A stretch of DNA of 64,000 nt, taken from assembly GCA_046327745.1 (NCBI GenBank), contig JAXLXV010000009.1:365968-429967 (forward strand), written 5' to 3'. This DNA is from JABAQJ01 sp046327745 (lineage in GTDB: Bacteria; Gemmatimonadota; Gemmatimonadetes; Gemmatimonadales; Gemmatimonadaceae). This document shows, piece by piece, positions 19,660 through 27,227 of this stretch. The position numbers and the translations under genes were made by a program. Positions within the stretch are counted from its first letter, which is position 1, and each line of letters begins with the position of its first letter. The notes under the pieces are model-generated. The model was not told the DNA's origin. It searched no databases and saw only the letters and a program-made list of their open reading frames with translations.

Positions 19660-20346
19660 ATGGCCACCAAGGAAAAGAAGGGCGCTGGTGATGCGCCGGC
19701 GAAGGGCGGCGGCAAGAAGGACGCTGGGAAGTCGATGCTTCCCAAGGGTCCGCACGCGGGCCGCGCGTTGCCCGTGCCGCCGCCGCGTCTGCGCGACTAT
19801 TACAAGTCGACCGTGCGCGGTCGGCTGGCAAAGCAGTTCTCGCTGGCGAATCCCCACGAGGTTCCAGGACTGGAAAAGATCGTGGTGAACGTCGGTCTGG
19901 GCGAGGCGATCAAGCAGCCCAAGATGCTCGATCACGTCGTCGAGGAACTGATGATCATCACGGGTCAGCGACCCGTGCGAAAGAAGGCGAAGAAGTCGAT
20001 CGCGAACTTCGGGCTGCGTCAGGGCCAGGAGATCGGGGCGGCCGTGACGCTGCGAGGCGCGCGCATGTGGGAGTTCCTGGATCGCTTCATTAACACGGCG
20101 ATCCCCCGTATTCGCGACTTCCGTGGTCTGTCCACGCGTTCGTTCGATGGCCGCGGCAACTATTCGCTGGGCATCAAGGAGCAGATGATCTTTCCGGAGA
20201 TCAACTACGACATGATCGACCAGATTCACGGCATGGACATCACGTTCGTCACGACGGCGGGGCGCGATGATCAAGCGCTGGCGTTGCTGCGCGAGCTGGG
20301 CATGCCGTTCCGTGGCGAAGACAAGCCGATCGTGGTGCAGGCCTGA
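19660..20346 (+). CDS. rplE: 50S ribosomal protein L5 (uL5) with an N-terminal extension
   Basis: A 228-residue uL5 that binds 5S rRNA and contacts P-site tRNA. The family part begins near residue 41 (PPPRLRDYYKSTVRGRLAKQF) and includes VPGLEKIVVNVGLGEA, TGQRPVRKKAKKSIANF, RLPRIRDFRG-like IPRIRDFRGLSTRSFDGRGNYSLGI and EQMIFPEINYD. The first 40 residues are Lys/Gly/Ala-rich (KEKKGAGDAPAKGGGKKDAG) and have no counterpart in the usual 179-residue protein. An alternative internal start is not supported by a ribosome binding site, whereas ACCGGAGAC precedes 19660. Confidence 0.95.
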   Translation: MATKEKKGAGDAPAKGGGKKDAGKSMLPKGPHAGRALPVPPPRLRDYYKSTVRGRLAKQFSLANPHEVPGLEKIVVNVGLGEAIKQPKMLDHVVEELMIITGQRPVRKKAKKSIANFGLRQGQEIGAAVTLRGARMWEFLDRFINTAIPRIRDFRGLSTRSFDGRGNYSLGIKEQMIFPEINYDMIDQIHGMDITFVTTAGRDDQALALLRELGMPFRGEDKPIVVQA

Positions 20347-20385
20347 CCCGCGCCGACGACCTCCGTCCCACACGTTAGGCAGACT

Positions 20386-20691
20386 ATGGCGAAGACTTCC
20401 AAGAAAGTGAAAAACGAGATGCGCAAGAAGTTGTCGACGAAGCATCTCGCGCGTCGCAACGAGTTGCGAAAGGTCGTGAAGAACCCGAAGACCACGGATG
20501 AGGAGCGTGCGGCCGCGTATGCCGCGATGCGGAAGCTGCCGCGTGACTCCTCAGCGACGCGTGTCCGGAACCGCTGTCAGGTGAGCGGCCGGGCCCGCGG
20601 GTACGAAGGGTTCTTCGGACTGTCGCGGATTGCACTCCGAGACATGGCGCTGAACGGGCTTCTCCCGGGCGTCCGCAAGTCGTCGTGGTAG
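20386..20691 (+). CDS. rpsN: 30S ribosomal protein S14 (uS14), long zinc-free form
   Basis: A 101-residue uS14. The long form is recognised by its length and by having a single Cys (in NRCQVSGRARG) instead of the CxxC...CxxC zinc ribbon of the short form. The end FGLSRIALRDMALNGLLPGVRKSSW is canonical. It follows rplE after 39 bases that include an octamer CGTTAGGC at 20373, and precedes a 112-base gap to rpsH. Confidence 0.96.
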   Translation: MAKTSKKVKNEMRKKLSTKHLARRNELRKVVKNPKTTDEERAAAYAAMRKLPRDSSATRVRNRCQVSGRARGYEGFFGLSRIALRDMALNGLLPGVRKSSW

Positions 20692-20709
20692 CTGGACGGG
20701 TTTGGGCCG

Positions 20710-20728
20710 ACGACACGAGGGGTGTCGT
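20710..20728 (+). promoter_or_regulatory. hairpin between rpsN and rpsH
   Basis: ACGACAC (20710-20716) pairs perfectly with GTGTCGT (20722-20728) around a 5-base loop. There is no T run, so it is not a standard terminator. It sits upstream of rpsH, where spc operons of other bacteria carry control elements, but no specific S8-binding signature can be claimed. Confidence 0.3.
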
Positions 20729-20803
20729 TCGCACCAGGCACGATGGATACACTGATATTTCTCCACGTCCCGCTGGGATACGAGAGGAAGAGGATCTTAC
20801 GAC

Positions 20804-21202
20804 ATGAGCATGACTGACCCGATTGCCGATATGCTCACGCGGATTCGCAACGCTTGCGGATCGAAGCATCGTCGCGTGGACATGCCGGCTTCGAAGGTGA
20901 AGATCGAGATTGCGCGCATCCTGCGGGATCACGCGTTCATCCAGGACTATCGAGTGCTGGAGACGGAGAATGGCCGCCGGGTACTGCGCGTGGTGCTGCG
21001 GTACGCGGGTGGCCAATCCGTGATCCGGGAAATGCGGCGCGTTTCATCGCCTGGGCTGCGGAAGTACGTGGCGGTCGGCGAAATTCCGCGTGTGCGGAAC
21101 GGACTGGGCATGGCGATTGTGAGCACGTCGCAGGGGCTCATGTCCGACCAGCAGGCGCGCAAGGCTCATACGGGCGGCGAGTTGCTCGCCCTCGTCTGGT
21201 AA
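20804..21202 (+). CDS. rpsH: 30S ribosomal protein S8 (uS8)
   Basis: A 132-residue uS8 that binds 16S helix 21. It starts MSMTDPIADMLTRIRNA, and the C-terminal block ends GLGMAIVSTSQGLMSDQQARKAHTGGELLALVW, the signature of the family. GAGAGGAAGAGG upstream is the ribosome binding site. rplF starts 11 bases later. Confidence 0.97.
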   Translation: MSMTDPIADMLTRIRNACGSKHRRVDMPASKVKIEIARILRDHAFIQDYRVLETENGRRVLRVVLRYAGGQSVIREMRRVSSPGLRKYVAVGEIPRVRNGLGMAIVSTSQGLMSDQQARKAHTGGELLALVW

Positions 21203-21213
21203 GGAGACTCGCG

Positions 21214-21753
21214 ATGTCGCGTATTGGAAAGAGACCGGTGCCGGTGCCCAGCGGCGTGACGGTAGCCGTCAGCGGCAACACCGTGTCCGTAAAGGGTCCC
21301 AAGGGCGAGTTGAAGCGGGCGTTGCATGCCGACCTGGGCGTGTCGTTCGAGAATGGGGTGATCGCGGTGGCACGTCCATCGGACGAGCCGCGGCACAAGG
21401 CGTTGCACGGCCTGTCGCGCTCGCTGGTCGCCAACATGATCGAAGGGGTCACCAAGGGCTTCATGAAGCAGCTGGAGATCACCGGGGTCGGCTACAAGGC
21501 AGAACCGAAGCCGTACGGCCTGTTGCTGTCGTTAGGCTATTCGCACCAGATCGAATACAAGGCGCCGGCCGGGATCAAGCTGACGGCTCCGCAGCCGACG
21601 CAGGTGGTGATCGAAGGCGCGGACAAGGAAGTGGTGGGGCAGGTAGCCGCCGAGATCCGGTCGCTGCGCAAGCCCGAGCCGTACAAGGGGAAGGGCATCA
21701 AGTACGTTGGAGAGACGATCCGCCGGAAGGCGGGTAAGGCCGGAGGCAAGTAA
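21214..21753 (+). CDS. rplF: 50S ribosomal protein L6 (uL6)
   Basis: A 179-residue uL6 near the sarcin-ricin loop. It starts MSRIGKRPVPVPSGVTV, has the internal duplication typical of the family, and ends with RKPEPYKGKGIKYVGETIRRKAGKAGGK. An octamer CGTTAGGC at 21530 encodes SLG within LLLSLGYSHQIEYKAP. An in-frame upstream extension inside rpsH was rejected. The stop overlaps the rplR start by one base. Confidence 0.97.
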   Translation: MSRIGKRPVPVPSGVTVAVSGNTVSVKGPKGELKRALHADLGVSFENGVIAVARPSDEPRHKALHGLSRSLVANMIEGVTKGFMKQLEITGVGYKAEPKPYGLLLSLGYSHQIEYKAPAGIKLTAPQPTQVVIEGADKEVVGQVAAEIRSLRKPEPYKGKGIKYVGETIRRKAGKAGGK

Positions 21754-22109
21754 TGCCACGCATGAGCATTCCCAAGAGCCGCGAGGAGAAGCGGTACCGT
21801 CGGCACCTGCGCGTTCGCAAGAGCGTGACGGGGACGCCCGATCGGCCGCGACTCGTGGTCTTTCGCTCCCTGAAGCACATCACGGCGCAGCTGGTCGACG
21901 ATGTCGCACAGAAGACGCTGTTGACGATCGTCGACGCGAAGCTGTCGGGGAAGAAGTCGGAGAAGTCTGCCGAGGTGGGGCGGCAACTGGCCGCCAAGGC
22001 AAAGGAAGCGGGCATCACGAAGGTGGTGTTCGATCGCGCTGGATACCGGTATCACGGCCGCGTGAAGGCGCTGGCCGATGGCGCCCGCGAGGGCGGACTG
22101 GAGTTCTGA
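21753..22109 (+). CDS. rplR: 50S ribosomal protein L18 (uL18)
   Basis: A 118-residue uL18 that carries 5S rRNA into the large subunit. RRHLRVRKSVTGTPDRPRLVVFRSLKHITAQLVDD and VVFDRAGYRYHGRVKALADGAREGGLEF are diagnostic. The start ATG overlaps the rplF stop (TAATG), and rpsE begins one base after its stop. Confidence 0.97.
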   Translation: MPRMSIPKSREEKRYRRHLRVRKSVTGTPDRPRLVVFRSLKHITAQLVDDVAQKTLLTIVDAKLSGKKSEKSAEVGRQLAAKAKEAGITKVVFDRAGYRYHGRVKALADGAREGGLEF

Positions 22110-22110
22110 T

Positions 22111-22860
22111 ATGGCTGACGAAACAGTTGGAACTGGCGGCGCCCCGGGTGGCGCGCCCCAAGGTCGGGGTGGCCGCGGTGGCCGTGGACGTGGCGGTCGC
22201 GGCGGTGGCCCAGGTGGCCGTGGCGGCGGACCCGGCGGTCGTGGCGGCGGTCCTGGTGGCGGCCGTGGTGGCCGCGGCGAAGGCCAGGGCGGCGGTCGCG
22301 ATGGTGGCCGCGGTGGTCGTGGCGGCGAGCAGCAGCAGCGTGAAGGATCGGATCTCGTGGAAAACGTGGTCGCGATCAACCGTGTGGCCAAGGTCGTGAA
22401 GGGCGGCCGGCGGTTCAGCTTCAACGCGCTGGTGGCTGTCGGCGACGGTCAGGGCAAGGTCGGGTTTGCGACGGGTAAGGCGAACGAAGTCTCGGAAGCG
22501 GTGCGCAAGGCCGTTGAGGCCGCGCGACGCCGCATGGTCGTCATTCCGCGCACCGGAAGCACCATTCCCCACGAAATCGTGGGCAAGCATGGAGCGGGTC
22601 AGGTGGTGATGAAGCCAGCGGCACCAGGTGCTGGCGTGATCGCCGGTGGCGCGGTCCGCGCGGTCATGGAGTGCGCCGGCATCACCGACATCCTGACCAA
22701 GTCGTTAGGTTCTACGAATCCGCACAACATGGTGCGAGCGGCCTTTGATGGGCTGACGCACCTGACGACGCACGACCAGATCGCCCGCGAACGTGGCGTG
22801 GAGATGTCGTCCATTCCGTACCGTTCACGCGCGAAGGGCAAGGAGGCGGCGCATGCCTAG
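22111..22860 (+). CDS. rpsE: 30S ribosomal protein S5 (uS5) with an RGG-rich N-terminal extension
   Basis: The uS5 part starts near residue 76 (LVENVVAINRVAKVVKGGRRFSF) and includes GDGQGKVGFATGKANEV, RTGSTIPHEIVGKHGAG and LTKSLGSTNPHNMVRAAFDGL; it helps form the mRNA entry site and decoding accuracy. The whole protein has 249 residues instead of about 165. The additional 75 residues contain roughly nine RGG units in a Gly/Arg background (GRGGRGGRGRGGRGGGPGG). RGG boxes bind RNA in other proteins; a role here in rRNA or mRNA binding is inference. Its end overlaps rpmD by eight bases. Confidence 0.96.
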   Translation: MADETVGTGGAPGGAPQGRGGRGGRGRGGRGGGPGGRGGGPGGRGGGPGGGRGGRGEGQGGGRDGGRGGRGGEQQQREGSDLVENVVAINRVAKVVKGGRRFSFNALVAVGDGQGKVGFATGKANEVSEAVRKAVEAARRRMVVIPRTGSTIPHEIVGKHGAGQVVMKPAAPGAGVIAGGAVRAVMECAGITDILTKSLGSTNPHNMVRAAFDGLTHLTTHDQIARERGVEMSSIPYRSRAKGKEAAHA

Positions 22861-23107
22861 AACATTCGTGTGGCATCCGGGGCGCGGTCCCAAGACCGTG
22901 CGTCCGTTGCCGCCTGCAGGCGATCAGCAACTGCGGATCAAGCAAGTGAAGAGCGGGATCGGCCACTCCTGGCGCATGCGGCAAGTACTTCAGGCCTTGG
23001 GCCTGCGTCATCACCAGGCCGTTGTCATTCACAAGGATTCGCCTGCGCTGCGCGGGGCGATCGATAAAGTGCGTCACTTGGTCGAAGTGACGCGCGTTGA
23101 GGAATAA
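22853..23107 (+). CDS. rpmD: 50S ribosomal protein L30 (uL30) with an N-terminal extension
   Basis: The family part is LRIKQVKSGIGHSWRMRQVLQALGLRHHQAVVIHKDSPALRGAIDKVRHLVEV, the normal 60-residue uL30. About 25 residues precede it (MPRTFVWHPGRGPKTVRPLP). ATG at 22853 overlaps the end of rpsE by eight bases and is the only good start before the domain. It closes between rpsE and rplO as in standard spc operons. Confidence 0.9.
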   Translation: MPRTFVWHPGRGPKTVRPLPPAGDQQLRIKQVKSGIGHSWRMRQVLQALGLRHHQAVVIHKDSPALRGAIDKVRHLVEVTRVEE

Positions 23108-23111
23108 GACT

Positions 23112-23576
23112 GTGGCGACGCCAGAAAAGATTGGCCTTCACAACCTGAAGGCGGCCCCCGGTTCGCATCGGGACCGGAAGCGCCTCGGTCGTGGTCCGGG
23201 CTCCGGCACGGGCAAAACGGCTGGGAAGGGACACAAGGGAAGCATGGCGCGCGCCGGTCACGGTGGGCCCGGCGGTGGCAAGCCGCAGTTCGAGGGCGGC
23301 CAGATGCCGATGACGCGCCGTATCCCCAAGCGAGGCTTCACCAACCCGTTCCGCGTTGAATCTCAGGTCATCGGCTTAGATGACTTGGCGCGAGTCACCG
23401 GCGAAGAAGTCACGCCGGAGACGCTGGCGGCGGTCGGGCTCGTGAAGCTCCGCAAGGGTCCTGTGAAGTTGCTGGCCAACGGCGAGATCGCTCGTGCGAT
23501 TACCGTTCGTGGCGTGAAGGTGAGCGCTGCGGCTCGTGAGAAGGTCGTCGCGGCCGGAGGCCGCATCGAGGAGTAA
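23112..23576 (+). CDS. rplO: 50S ribosomal protein L15 (uL15)
   Basis: A 154-residue uL15, a late assembly protein. The Gly-rich N-terminal tail (LHNLKAAPGSHRDRKRLGRGPGSGTGKTAGKGHKG) and GGQMPMTRRIPKRGFTNPFR are typical. GTG at 23112 is chosen because it directly precedes the family N-terminus (ATPEKIGLHNL); a TTG at 23097 would overlap rpmD. secY follows immediately with no gap. Confidence 0.96.
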   Translation: MATPEKIGLHNLKAAPGSHRDRKRLGRGPGSGTGKTAGKGHKGSMARAGHGGPGGGKPQFEGGQMPMTRRIPKRGFTNPFRVESQVIGLDDLARVTGEEVTPETLAAVGLVKLRKGPVKLLANGEIARAITVRGVKVSAAAREKVVAAGGRIEE

Positions 23577-24908
23577 ATGGCACAAGCGAACCCCGCCGCG
23601 GCCCTGGCGAACATCTACAAGACGCCAGAGCTGTGGGAGAAGATCACGTTCACCTTCCTCTGCCTGGTCTTGTACCGGGTGGGCTCCCACATCGTGGCGC
23701 CCGGGGTGGACGCGGTCGCCATCACGGACTTCTTCAAGAATCAGGGATCGGGCGGCCTCTTAGGCCTCTACGATCTGTTTGTCGGCGGCGGGCTGTCGCG
23801 CGCCACGGTATTCGCGCTCGGCATCATGCCCTACATCTCGGCGTCGATCTTCGTGCAGATCGCCGGCGCGGTGATCCCGTCGGTTGAGAAGATGCAGCGC
23901 GAAGAAGAGGGGCGGAAACGCCTCTCCCAATGGACTCGCTATGCCACGGTCGTCCTTGCCGTCGTGCAGGCATGGGGCTTTGCGCTGTTCACGGAGTCGT
24001 TGACCGGCGCGGTCGCGAATCCGGGATTCTGGTTCAAGGTGCAAATGGCGGTCGTGCTGACGACCGGCGCCGTGTTCGTCATGTGGTTAGGCGAACAGAT
24101 CTCGGAACGCGGTCTGGGCAACGGATCAAGCCTGCTCATCTACTTCTCGATCGTGGAGCGGTTTTGGCCCAGCATGCTGCAGACGTTCAGCTTCGTCAGC
24201 ACGGGCGCGATCGGGCTGTTCTCGCTGGCGGTCCTGTTGCTCGTTATGCTCGGCGTGGTTGCTGGCGTGGTCGGTGTGACGCTGGCGGCGCGGCGGATCC
24301 TCATCCAGATCCCACAGCGGACCATGGCACGGGGACGCATGCGTGAAGCGGCGCGGAACTTCATCCCGCTGCGCATCAACTCCTCGGGCGTGATGCCGAT
24401 CGTGTTCGCGCAATCGGTGATCGTGGTCCCCGGCGCGTTGGCGCAGTTCAGCGGACAGCCGTCGCTACAGCGATTCGCCGAGCTGTTCCAGCCTGGGACG
24501 TGGCTGTACTACGTGCTGCAGGCCGTGCTCATCATCTTCTTCACGTACTTCTACACGTCGATCATCTTCAATCCGATCGACCTGGCGGAGAACCTGAAGA
24601 AGCAGGGTGGATTCATTCCGGGCGTGAAGCCTGGCGCAAAGACCGCCGAGTACATCGAGCATGTGCTGGACCGCATCACGCTGCCCGGCGCCATCTTCCT
24701 GACCGTCATTGCCCTGATGCCGCAGGTCCTCGCCGACTGGATCAACGTTCCGTTCCGGTTTGGTGGCACGTCGCTCCTCATCATCGTCGGTGTGGCCTTG
24801 GATACGCTGGCACAGATGCAGCAGCACCTGTTGCTGCGTAAGTACGACGGATTCATGAAGAAGGGACGCGTGCGGTTCCGCGGTCGGCAGCAGGCGGGTG
24901 GCTTTTAA
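23577..24908 (+). CDS. secY: protein translocase subunit SecY
   Basis: A 443-residue multispanning channel protein of the Sec translocon with about ten hydrophobic segments. Recognised motifs include GIMPYISASIFVQIAGAVIPSVEKMQREEEGRKRLSQWTRYATVV, RIPLRIN-like NFIPLRINSSGVMPIVFAQS and NPIDLAENLKKQGGFIPGVKPG. The start follows the rplO stop directly. Two octamer relatives (CTTAGGC at 23758, GTTAGGC at 24086) fall in it. It ends the spc series and is followed by a GC-rich hairpin. Confidence 0.97.
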   Translation: MAQANPAAALANIYKTPELWEKITFTFLCLVLYRVGSHIVAPGVDAVAITDFFKNQGSGGLLGLYDLFVGGGLSRATVFALGIMPYISASIFVQIAGAVIPSVEKMQREEEGRKRLSQWTRYATVVLAVVQAWGFALFTESLTGAVANPGFWFKVQMAVVLTTGAVFVMWLGEQISERGLGNGSSLLIYFSIVERFWPSMLQTFSFVSTGAIGLFSLAVLLLVMLGVVAGVVGVTLAARRILIQIPQRTMARGRMREAARNFIPLRINSSGVMPIVFAQSVIVVPGALAQFSGQPSLQRFAELFQPGTWLYYVLQAVLIIFFTYFYTSIIFNPIDLAENLKKQGGFIPGVKPGAKTAEYIEHVLDRITLPGAIFLTVIALMPQVLADWINVPFRFGGTSLLIIVGVALDTLAQMQQHLLLRKYDGFMKKGRVRFRGRQQAGGF

Positions 24909-24958
24909 CGCGCCCTGACGCGCGGTGCGCGCCGTACACTTCGTAGCTCAACTGTCAG

Positions 24959-24986
24959 CGCCGGCCGCCACGTGCGGCCGGCGTTT
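24959..24986 (+). terminator. terminator-like hairpin after secY
   Basis: A perfect 10-bp GC stem (CGCCGGCCGC at 24959-24968, GCGGCCGGCG at 24974-24983) with a 5-base loop is followed by only three T residues. It probably terminates or attenuates the ribosomal operon before adk. The short T tract leaves some doubt. Confidence 0.6.
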
Positions 24987-25046
24987 GCCATTGCTTCGCA
25001 GGTTGCTGGTACTCCCCGGCCAGTTTCACCTCACCTTTCGTGTCCC

Positions 25047-25682
25047 ATGATCATCGTACTTCTTGGCCCCCCCGGCTCCGGCAAAGGCACGCAGGGCGAC
25101 CCGTTAGGCAAGGTGCTCGGCGTTCCCAAGATTGCGACCGGTGACGTGCTGCGCGCCGCAGTGCGCGAGGGCACACCCATGGGGCTAGCCGCCAAGGCGG
25201 CAATGGACCGCGGTGACTTGGTGCCCGACGAGGTCATCCTCGGTATCATGAAAGAGGCACTGGCAGGTCCCACGGCGAAGGCCGGGGCCATCCTTGATGG
25301 GGTCGTTCGCACGGTTCCGCAGGCGGAGGGGCTGACGCGGGTGTTGTCCGACCTGCGCCGTCCGTTGGACGCGGTGCTAATGTTTCAGCTGCCGGATGAC
25401 GAGATCGTGCGGCGCTTGAGTGGGCGTACCGTTTGCGCCTCGTGCCAGACACCGTACACGGGCCGCGAGCCCGGCACGACCTGCGAAAAGTGCGGCGGCA
25501 CGCTGGTACGTCGCCAAGACGACGAGCCAGAGGCCGTGAGAAATCGATTGATGGTGTACCAGCGCCAAACGGCACCGGTACTCGATTGGTACCAGACGCA
25601 GGGGGCGCGGCTCGAGTATGTCGACGCTTCCGGTACTCCTGACGATGTGCTTGGACGCATCAAGAGGTCGTTGAACCTGTGA
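25047..25682 (+). CDS. adk: adenylate kinase, zinc-type LID
   Basis: A 211-residue enzyme converting AMP + ATP to two ADP. P-loop GPPGSGKGTQ is followed by IATGDVLR and a LID domain with two CxxC pairs (CASC and CEKC), a structural zinc site. The usual DGFPRT segment of the AMP-binding core reads DGVVRT: the AMP-binding Arg is kept but Phe-Pro is replaced by Val-Val. An upstream in-frame ATG exists, but only 25047 gives the standard N-terminus. The stop overlaps the map start (GTGA), so the two are coupled. Confidence 0.94.
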   Translation: MIIVLLGPPGSGKGTQGDPLGKVLGVPKIATGDVLRAAVREGTPMGLAAKAAMDRGDLVPDEVILGIMKEALAGPTAKAGAILDGVVRTVPQAEGLTRVLSDLRRPLDAVLMFQLPDDEIVRRLSGRTVCASCQTPYTGREPGTTCEKCGGTLVRRQDDEPEAVRNRLMVYQRQTAPVLDWYQTQGARLEYVDASGTPDDVLGRIKRSLNL

Positions 25683-26434
25683 TATCCCTGATGTCGCCCC
25701 GGGAACTCGAGATCATGGCGCGCGGCGGCCACATTCTGGCCGAGACGTTGGAGCTGCTGCGCGGCAAGGTGAGGCCCGGGGTCAGTACCAAGGAGCTGGA
25801 CGCGGTCACCGAAGAGTTCATCCGGTCCCATCCCGGCGCGACGCCGGCCTTCAAGGGATTGTACGGCTTTCCCGCCAGCGCCTGTATTTCGATCAACGAG
25901 GAAATCGTGCACGGCATCCCGTCCGCCAAGCGCGTCCTTGAGGACGGCGATCTGGTGAAGCTGGATGTCGGCGTGAAGCTGGACGGATACTTCACCGACG
26001 CGGCGATCACCGTTCCGGTTGGCCAGATCGACGAGAAAAGCGCACAGCTTATCGATGTCACCCAGCGGGCCTTGAAGGCAGGGATCGAGGCGACGATCGT
26101 CGGCAATCACATTGGCGATATCGGTGCGGCGATTGAGGCCGTTGTGAAGAGTGCCGGATTCACAACAGCAGATGACTTGGTCGGCCACTACGTCGGGACC
26201 AAGCCACACGGCGACCCTCAGGTGCCGAACTTCGGCAAACCCAAGCGCGGCGCCAAGCTGATGCCCGGCCTCACGATCGCGATCGAGCCCATGGTGAACG
26301 TCGGTGGCTCACGCACGCGAACACTGCGCGACCGGTGGACCGTGGTCACGGCCGATGGTTCGCGCTCGGCGCACTTCGAGCACACGGTGGCCGTGACCGA
26401 CAATGGACCGTTGGTGCTGACGAAGGCCGCCTAA
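25679..26434 (+). CDS. map: methionine aminopeptidase type I
   Basis: A 251-residue metalloprotease that removes the initiator Met. Metal ligands can be placed in LDVGVKLDGYFTDAAITVPVG (two Asp), GHYVGTKPHGDPQVPNFG (His), IEPMVNVGG (Glu) and FEHTVAVTDNGP (Glu). The GHGIG motif reads GHYVG. The start is GTG overlapping the adk stop; ATG at 25691 is an alternative. adk-map after secY is the standard order, but infA and the alpha operon do not follow. Confidence 0.95.
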   Translation: MISLMSPRELEIMARGGHILAETLELLRGKVRPGVSTKELDAVTEEFIRSHPGATPAFKGLYGFPASACISINEEIVHGIPSAKRVLEDGDLVKLDVGVKLDGYFTDAAITVPVGQIDEKSAQLIDVTQRALKAGIEATIVGNHIGDIGAAIEAVVKSAGFTTADDLVGHYVGTKPHGDPQVPNFGKPKRGAKLMPGLTIAIEPMVNVGGSRTRTLRDRWTVVTADGSRSAHFEHTVAVTDNGPLVLTKAA

Positions 26435-26449
26435 GACGCCATCGCCGAG

Positions 26450-27211
26450 ATGTCGACGCGACCGGGACCCACGGACTTTACGGGGCGTGTGGCGATTGTC
26501 ACCGGTGCGGCGCGCGGCTTGGGACGGGCCGCCGCAGAACGATTGCTGGAGCGTGGCGCGTCGGTTGCGGTCAACGTTCGCGACGCGGATCGCGCCACAG
26601 CCCTGGCGAATGAGCTGGGCGACGGCGCCTTTGCGGTGGCTGGAGACATCACGGACGACGGAATGCCGGCGAGCATCGTCCAGCGCGTGCTGGAGCGATT
26701 CAATCGCGTGGATGTCTTGGTGAACAACGCGGCCCTCGCCAGATCCACGCGATTTCCCGACCTGTCCGCCGAGGAGTTTCGTGCGGCCTTCGAGGTGAAC
26801 GTCACCGCCCCCTTCCTGCTCATGAAGGCGTGCCTGCCGGCCATGCGCGAGCAGCGCTACGGGCGTGTGGTGAACATCTCGTCAACGGCCGGCCGCCAAG
26901 TGAGCACGCTGGGCGGCGCCCACTACACGGCCTCGAAGACCGGGCTGGTTGGGTTGACGCGCGCCGCCGCCAAGGAACTGGGTCGGTACGGGATCACCGT
27001 CAACGCCGTGTGTCCCGGCATGATCGACACAGAGCTCACCCGCGAGTACGCGTCGGACGAGATACTGGTGAAACTGGCGGCGAGCTTTCCAGTGCCACGT
27101 CTTGGAACGGCGCGCGAGGTGGCCGATCTGATCTGTTTCATTGCGTCCGAAGCCGCGGGCTACATCACCGGAGCTGCCTTGGATATCAACGGCGGCGACC
27201 TGATGATGTAG
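26450..27211 (+). CDS. short-chain dehydrogenase, FabG-like
   Basis: A 253-residue classical SDR. The NAD(P)-binding motif is VTGAARGLGRAAAERL, NNAA lies mid-protein, and the catalytic Ser-Tyr-Lys is in NISSTAGRQVSTLGGAHYTASKTGLVGL. The end YITGAALDINGGDL is the FabG-type C-terminus. It may reduce a 3-oxoacyl-ACP or a related ketone. It lies 15 bases after map, so it may be co-transcribed, and no fatty acid genes are near, which argues against the essential FabG. Confidence 0.85.
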   Translation: MSTRPGPTDFTGRVAIVTGAARGLGRAAAERLLERGASVAVNVRDADRATALANELGDGAFAVAGDITDDGMPASIVQRVLERFNRVDVLVNNAALARSTRFPDLSAEEFRAAFEVNVTAPFLLMKACLPAMREQRYGRVVNISSTAGRQVSTLGGAHYTASKTGLVGLTRAAAKELGRYGITVNAVCPGMIDTELTREYASDEILVKLAASFPVPRLGTAREVADLICFIASEAAGYITGAALDINGGDLMM

Positions 27212-27227
27212 CTGACGACGAGCCACC

